DNA of 64,000 nucleotides from the NCBI GenBank assembly GCA_032622095.1, contig CP136062.1, forward strand, positions 135,510,960-135,574,959. The letters are read 5' to 3'. Source of the DNA: Siphonodentalium dalli (lineage: Eukaryota > Mollusca > Scaphopoda > Gadilida > Siphonodentaliidae). The notes below the pieces were generated by a model. That model was not told where the DNA came from, made no database searches, and worked only from the letters and a program-made list of their open reading frames with translations. The number at the start of each line of letters is the position of its first letter. Within the stretch, counting starts at the first letter, position 1. A program made the position numbers and the translations under genes. Positions 58,691 to 64,000 of the stretch are shown here, piece after piece.

Positions 58691-59335
58691 CAAGCCGGCA
58701 CATAGTGTGTCTGTCATTTGCAGAATGAGGTCCCCCAGACAGTGAATTTAGTGATGCCATCCCACACAGTGGGCTAGCATTCACCGCACAGTGGGCTAGC
58801 ATTCACCGCACAGTGGGCTAGCATTCACCGCACAGTGGGCTAGCATTCACCGCACAGTGGGCTAGCATTCACCGCACAGTGGGCTAGCATTCACCGCACA
58901 GTGGGCTAGCATTCACCGCACAGTGGGCTAGCATTCACCGAGCTCTGGCAACTTTATTCTGCTAAGGCCTCAACTGCTATGGGAGACCTACATGTACATA
59001 CTAGTAGGTTCAGATTGAATTTCCTCAGTTGAAGTTGGTAATGTTTGCCCATTGGTCACTCGATAATGCATTTTATTTTCTGAAAATTAGGGGATATACG
59101 GTAGAAACTTCCTAGAAGGGAAAAAGTAACTAAAAACAATGTTAATGTGAGTATAGATACTTCCCAGAAGATGAGGTCTAAGCAGAATAGTGTAAACATA
59201 TTTTTATTTTATTAGCAGAATGAGGGCCCCTGAGGGTGAATTTGGTGATGCTAGCCCACTGTGCAGGATAGCATTACTAAACCACCCTTTGGGGACCTCA
59301 TTCTGCAAATGATAGCCACACTATTTGCAGGCTTG
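58691..59335. mobile_element. hAT double-hairpin MITE with internal satellite expansion
   Basis: The ends CAAGCCGGCACATAGTGTGT and CAAGCCTGCAAATAGTGTGG (complement) are inverted. The flanks CTCAATAT and CTTAATAT differ at one of 8 bases. The paralogous unit at 57826 shows the empty site. The left hairpin has been opened by tandem amplification of its tip (58761-58940). The right hairpin GGTGAATTTGGTGATGCT..CCACCCTTTGGGGACC is normal. Confidence 0.93.
58761..58940 (+). repeat. 22 bp satellite-like array, 8 units
   Basis: GGGCTAGCAT starts at 58771, 58793, 58815, 58837, 58859, 58881, 58903 and 58925, exactly 22 bases apart. The unit is GGGCTAGCATTCACCGCACA plus GT. All units but the first are identical by eye, so the array is young. 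It derives from the hairpin loop of the host MITE (CACAGTGGGCTAGCAT). Confidence 0.97.
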
Positions 59336-59375
59336 CTTAATATGTGCCCCAGGTTTGATGTTGATTTATACACTG

Positions 59376-60004
59376 TTTGCAGACCAGGATCATATCAGAA
59401 TGATTAATTTGACTTCTAACAGAGATAACACTTTTGTTTTTATAGCAGGAGAGCCCACTTCGGTCAATATTCCTCAGCCAGAAAGCACAAAACGCCACCT
59501 CAATACACAATGACAAGTGTCTAGGAATACTATTAAACAGACTAAACATGCCACTGAGAAATGAAAATCACTGAATTGATTTCGCATTTCTTATGGAAGT
59601 ATGACTTGCCAGACCTACCAGTATGAGATTGGATGATTTATTTAATTCTGAGTTTCCCAATTCTTATTATTTTTCCAATCATTGAATTGGAATTGAATTC
59701 ATAGCCATTTGTTTCTGGTTATATTACCAACAAATTGAGTGTGAACTATAGCAAATATTGTAAACCAGTCAATTCCGCTTTCATTGGTTCAATTATTATG
59801 GTGCGGCAATAGTTTATGGGGTTCTTTAATATGTAATGACTCTTCTCGAACATGGGACACAATGGCACCTTATAGTTTCAGCTTCTGTGGGCTTGGTTGC
59901 AGGGGCATAGAGCAGATGGGCATGGGAGAGGATAGTTGGCAAGTTGCTGTTACAAATGATATACATGTACATGTGATTTCATTATCATCACATTATCTTT
60001 ATAA
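59376..60004. other. Unassigned DNA
   Basis: A possible acceptor (TTTTTATAGCAG near 59451) opens a 20-codon frame ending in TGA. It is too short to call. Nothing else was seen. Confidence 0.35.
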
Positions 60005-60291
60005 TCCTTTCATGACAGGAGCTGTGCTAGTGCAGCATTAAACATCCTGTACCAGTGCATTCTCTTATGTATGTGAGTCTCCCATAGGGAGCATCGTATA
60101 TATAAGAGAACACATTGGCCTAACAATATTTACCTTTAACTATAAGAAAAATGCACTCTCTTACAATTAAGGTCAATATTGTTGGGCCAATGTATTATTT
60201 ACGAGAGGCTGACTCGCATATTTAAGAGAATGCATTGGTAATTTGGTACAGGGTTTTCGCAAAATTTCAGAAAGCTCCAGTCATGGAAGGG
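60005..60291. mobile_element. TTAA MITE (family F1)
   Basis: The ends are TCCTTTCATGACAGGAGCTG and the complement of CCCTTCCATGACTGGAGCTT. Right TTAA is at 60292-60295, and the left site has changed to ATAA. The interior palindromes are eroded, but CCAGTGCATTCTCTTATGTA and CTCGCATATTTAAGAGAATG remain. Confidence 0.82.
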
Positions 60292-60301
60292 TTAAACAGT
60301 A

Positions 60302-61476
60302 CAGTGAAACCTCTCCAAACCGGGCCCTCTACAATCCGAACCCCTCTCCATTCCGAACAAGTTGTTCGGTCCCGAATTTACCCAAGTGCATTGTCACTAA
60401 TTATTACCTCTGTAATCCGAAACCTCTGTACTCCGAATACCGGACAGCTTTATTAGTCCAAAAGTGAACAAATACACTAATGTTTACCTCCAAAATCCGA
60501 AAGCAATGGAAGAGACCGAACGCAATCAGTTAAAGGGTAATGATGTGAACGTTTCCGCCTTTGAGTTGACCTGTGTGTGACCTCGATCACCGTCAGTGAC
60601 AATAGTTAGTTACAAACGGACGAAGTGTTCATTAATCAAATTTATTTACAAACTTAAACGAATATAAATGCCTGAGAATAAAAAGATACTGCTGTATTTA
60701 TATTTACTCTTATTCTAAATAAATTCCGAAAGTGATACCAGACGAACGCGCGTGCACAGAGGTAATGTACTTTCGTACTATTGAATAAGCGTACAAATTT
60801 AATTTGCGGTCTTTTGTATCCGCAAAGCTTTGAAATGGATTAAAACAACAGGTGTCTAATTAGTTGCGCCTAAATCAGAATTGGTTACTGCACTGCAGCA
60901 CCTTCAGATACATGCATGCAGATACAGATAGATACATGTTTGCTTATATCACACACTGATTGAACAATGGTGACTTCACAGGTAATTAGAGCAGTGACAC
61001 GTTGTTTTTACATCAGCTATTGTGCTGGAATGGACTCTTTGTTTTACAACAATTCTCCAAACTAAACACTAATTCGCTAAAAGTACAGTATGGTGGTTTA
61101 TTGTTGCCATCACAGTTTTATTAAATCAACTTATCACAATTAATGAGCTGTCGGGAAAACGATAGCTCAGAGTTGAAATCTACATTTTCAAAAACCGCGA
61201 ATCACCGTAAAATTTATCATTTCCGTGTTTCGTGGTTTATCTATACATATATTTATTTCTTATTATAGCATGTTTATCTATTGCAATTTAAGTTTTATTT
61301 TGTAGTTTATTGAATAAAGTTTAAGTATTCAGTAATGAGGTGTTCGGGTCTCGATAACTCTTACTGACGGCGGCAATATATTCCAATGATTTTGCGATTT
61401 TCTGTAAACCGAACACCTCTCTAAACCGAACAGAAGGGCCGGTCCGAAGGGTGTTCGGTTTAGAGAGGTTTCACTG
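60302..61476 (+). mobile_element. pogo/Tigger-like non-autonomous element
   Basis: TA flanks each side (60300-60301, 61477-61478). The inverted ends CAGTGAAACCTCTCCAAACC and CAGTGAAACCTCTCTAAACC differ at one of 20 bases. Additional TCCGAACMCCTCT-type repeats lie inside both ends. CAGTGAAACC termini and TA targets are features I know from pogo/Tigger elements. In 1175 bases no DDE transposase or CENP-B-like DNA-binding motif is recognisable, so this copy is a deletion derivative. It starts six bases after the preceding MITE's TTAA. Confidence 0.88.
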
Positions 61477-61478
61477 TA

Positions 61479-61540
61479 TAACTATCCTCCCCATGCCCCA
61501 TACAAATGTAACATCACACCTAGTGGTTACTAATGCCCGC
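61479..61540 (+). repeat. 60 bp sequence repeated at 58339-58400
   Basis: This is the same text as 58339-58400 with a three-base insertion (CCCCAT). It begins right at the TA flank of the pogo-like element. Confidence 0.75.
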
Positions 61541-61588
61541 TATTGATGTTGAATAGCTTCTTTCTGTTATCATTTACTTCAGCTTTAA

Positions 61589-61892
61589 CCCTTTAGCAGG
61601 TGAGAACGTCATATATGATGTCATATCCATGGGCGCTATATTTTTGCAAATAAACTGAGCAATATCGTAACAATATATCATATGAACAACATTATTAAAA
61701 GCAAAAATTAATGTAGATACTAAAAAATAATATCCATCCACATTATAGCCATGATAAGTTTCCTTTTAGGAAATGATTTTTTAAAGTTATGTACACCTTA
61801 ACATAATATTGCCCAAAATCTACAGTAAACTACATTGTTGTCGTTCAACCCGCCAACCGTACCACAACATACATGTTGTACTTGCCAAAGGG
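61589..61892. mobile_element. piggyBac-like TTAA MITE (family F2)
   Basis: TTAA (61585-61588) precedes CCCTTTAGCAGGTGAGAACG. The right end is the complement of CCCTTTGGCAAGTACAACAT, followed by TTA where a Helitron-like element begins. An ACGTCATATATGATGT palindrome sits just inside the left end, comparable in position to the ACGTC palindrome of 22110-22438. Confidence 0.75.
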
Positions 61893-61895
61893 TTA

Positions 61896-63003
61896 TCTAT
61901 ACTATATATTTTGAGACTTCGTATATATGTGTGTACTTCATAGAATCCAAAACGCGTGTAAAGATTGAGCTCAAACTTCCTATGTAAGTGTCAAATCCCA
62001 CCGACACGACCGTGGTCGCGGTTTAGAGAAGCTCAGAGCACCCGTTCTCCAATCTCAAATCACCGCAAAGGCACGGCGTGGGTTAATCAAGTGATTATTT
62101 AATGAGCGTTTATTTTTGACGCATCTCTATAAAGAGCGTCTGTTTGCCATTCAACGTTATTTGCATCTGCAGAGAGATATACGGAACATACATTAAATTT
62201 AAAAAACATTTGTTTCTGACCAACCCTGCGAGCACGGATGGTGCGCTTTGTTTTTACAGTATATAATTATATACCGAAATCATCCCAGATAATCACGAAT
62301 ATAGCATCAGATTTCTCCCCAGATATACCGTTATAAAGCTACTGGAATCTGCCAATCTACGGGAAATTCCAGGGAATGCCGATTGAGCTCAAACTTGCTA
62401 CCCACGGGAAGTGTCATATATATGTCCTTTATAGACTCGAACCGATTGAGCTCAAACTTGCTAAATAAGAAAATAGCCCCCAAGCCGTAAATATCAACAA
62501 CAACGATATTACTAAATACACGTTTTCGGCAATGTGAGAGTTTTCGGGGAGCCGTGATGCCAACAACAACGACCCGAAGCCCTGAATGCCAACAACAGAT
62601 TCAATGCAATGTTATCTATTATGCAGAGAGATTTCACGACATTACGACGGGTATGGCAGACTCAAAATATTATGCAGACAGATTTCCCGACGGGAAGCGT
62701 TTGTTTTAAATTCAATGCAATGTTATCGTAGAGAGATTTCACGAAACAAAGAATGCGTTGTCTGTCGTTCCTAGGAAGGGGGGATTTCTACGGGTAAATT
62801 TTTCCGCCAGAAACAAAAAAATTAATTAAAACAATTTACAATTTAATTAAAACAATTTAAAATTAAAAAAAATTAACAATAAAAAAACAATTCAGAAACA
62901 AAATATATTAAATTTAAAAAACATTAAATTCATATTCAAAAATGTCATGTTTCTGAAACAAAGCCATGGGACGAATGCCGCCAGTGGCGGGCTAACCTGC
63001 TAG
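61896..63003 (+). mobile_element. Probable non-autonomous Helitron
   Basis: It begins TCTATACTATATATTTTGAG after an A (61895) and ends CTAG before a T (63004). A perfect hairpin CCGCC-AGT-GGCGG (62978-62990) lies 13 bases before the terminus. This is the Helitron layout as known for the class: 5-prime TC, 3-prime CTRR, a short GC hairpin upstream of the end, insertion between A and T, no target duplication and no terminal inverted repeats. GAGCTCAAACTTSCTA recurs three times inside (61968, 62387, 62449). No Rep/helicase coding is present. Confidence 0.75.
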
Positions 63004-63826
63004 TATATATATAATTTTGTTCATGGTTTAAATTTTATCAAAATTGCAATTCCATGGGGTTGTGAATTTGTAGTTTAGAGATATTTGTCTTCTGCAAAAT
63101 GCGGGATAATAAAAGGTATTATGACAGTTTTGAGTAGTCATGGTTGAGAACTTGAGCGCTCAATTAATAATTTTTTTTTTACTGAAAATAAGATGATTAA
63201 AGGGATCAGATAATGTGGTATAAATACATGTCGTAGATATGATACATCAAATTTGAAACTTGGAAAGACACTCGACTGTGGCTTCTGAATTTTATTACAC
63301 CCATTTTATGACAAAAAAAACAGATATAATGCTCAAACTTTGGTCTATCTGTATACTGATGTAGGGTTAATATTTTGTTGGATATTAATTTTGTGGTCTA
63401 TCCAATCCAGGAAATCAATGTACAGTAGGATGAAACAAATTAAAAGGATTTTACAGTGATTCACACAAAATTCCTAACAAGTCCTCACTTAGTGTAAATA
63501 TAATCCAATAAAACGCAACTAGAAGTTGATTGATTTGTACATATTTTCAACAGAATATCTCTCGTTTTAATTGCATTGAAGTGGAATATGTGACGCCATA
63601 TTGAAATGCATTACCATTTATGGTTATTAACAATATTTGAGCTAACTACATGTACACAATATTTTTAACGAGTCTTCAGCATAACTCATTAAAACAACTG
63701 CTAGAAAAAGTTATGGGATATGTGCATGATTTAAGATGGAAAATCTTATCTTTTTAGTCTATGTGACTCAAAATTATTATCATATACATGTACATGTACC
63801 TCTGATTCTATATAGAAAGTTCTGGC
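63004..63826. other. Unassigned AT-rich DNA
   Basis: No gene or repeat was recognised. Confidence 0.4.
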
Positions 63827-64000
63827 CAAACCTGAGTTTAGTGTGTCTGTCATTTGCAGAATGAGGTCTCCAGGGGGGGGGGGGGGTGAATTTAGTGAGC
63901 ACAGCAGGTTAGCATTACCAAATTCACCCTTTGGTGACCTCATACTGCTTTGGCCTCATCTTCAAGGAAATATCTATAGTCTCAAATTAAAATTGTTTTT
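63827..64000. mobile_element. hAT double-hairpin MITE, cut by the window edge
   Basis: The left end CAAACCTGAGTTTAGTGTGT, the first hairpin (GGTGAATTTAGTGAGCAC..CCAAATTCACCCTTTGGTGA, with a G-run inserted near 63874) and the start of the spacer (ATCTTCAAGGAAATATCTAT) are present. The rest lies outside the window. Confidence 0.85.

Noticed and set aside
58761-58940. CRISPR-like array (regular 22 bp units)
   Set aside because: The units are contiguous without unique spacers, and the context is a eukaryotic MITE.
59440-59513. Possible terminal exon (acceptor TTTTTATAGCAG, 20 codons, TGA)
   Set aside because: Too short to distinguish from chance. It does not continue the CUB domain recognisably.

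Overview
The window reads as intergenic and intronic DNA of an animal, probably a marine invertebrate. It is AT-rich. Open frames are short and random-looking. Two split exons join with a matching intron phase and encode half of an extracellular CUB domain. The rest is packed with miniature DNA transposons. The palindromic word TACATGTA recurs from about 15.3 kb onward and is often paired with ACCGGT or ACTAGT. I associate that word with bivalve and other marine invertebrate genomes from memory, so a bivalve mollusc is my best guess and not a demonstration. I saw no bacterial-type operon, rRNA, tRNA, CRISPR array or intact transposase gene.

Gene content: the only coding sequence I can defend is a + strand pair, exon 37467-37665 and exon 43317-43567, separated by a 5.65 kb intron filled with transposons. 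The second exon carries the first three cysteines of a CUB-like domain. First and last exons were not found, so the window holds only an internal piece of the gene.

Layout: 1-3.9 kb holds two adjacent copies of a small inverted-repeat element (284-548, 599-927) and a 380 bp repeat that recurs inverted at 51.45 kb. 3.97-9.49 kb is a large foldback element. Its roughly 500 bp outer arms are inverted repeats, and its inside is a 21 bp minisatellite that flips direction near 6605. 10-15 kb holds a hAT-type MITE, a CAT/ATC simple repeat and two TTAA-flanked foldback elements. 15-37 kb alternates unique sequence with hairpin MITEs, hAT elements with 8 bp target duplications, and older duplications. 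37-44 kb is the CUB gene. 44-57 kb is mostly noncoding, with more hairpin MITEs, a 0.95 kb hAT element and diffuse repeats. 57.5-63 kb is a dense cluster: a segmental duplication, a hAT MITE containing a 22 bp satellite, TTAA MITEs, a pogo/Tigger-like element and a probable Helitron.

How the parts fit: at least four mobilisation chemistries can be told apart from target-site signatures, namely 8 bp duplications (hAT), TTAA (piggyBac-like), TA (Tc1/mariner/pogo) and A|T insertion with a 3-prime hairpin (Helitron). All copies seen are non-autonomous, so their transposases must lie elsewhere. Two insertions can be checked against an uninterrupted paralog inside this same window (TTAA at 10512 versus 22106-22442, and 57826 versus 58683-59343).
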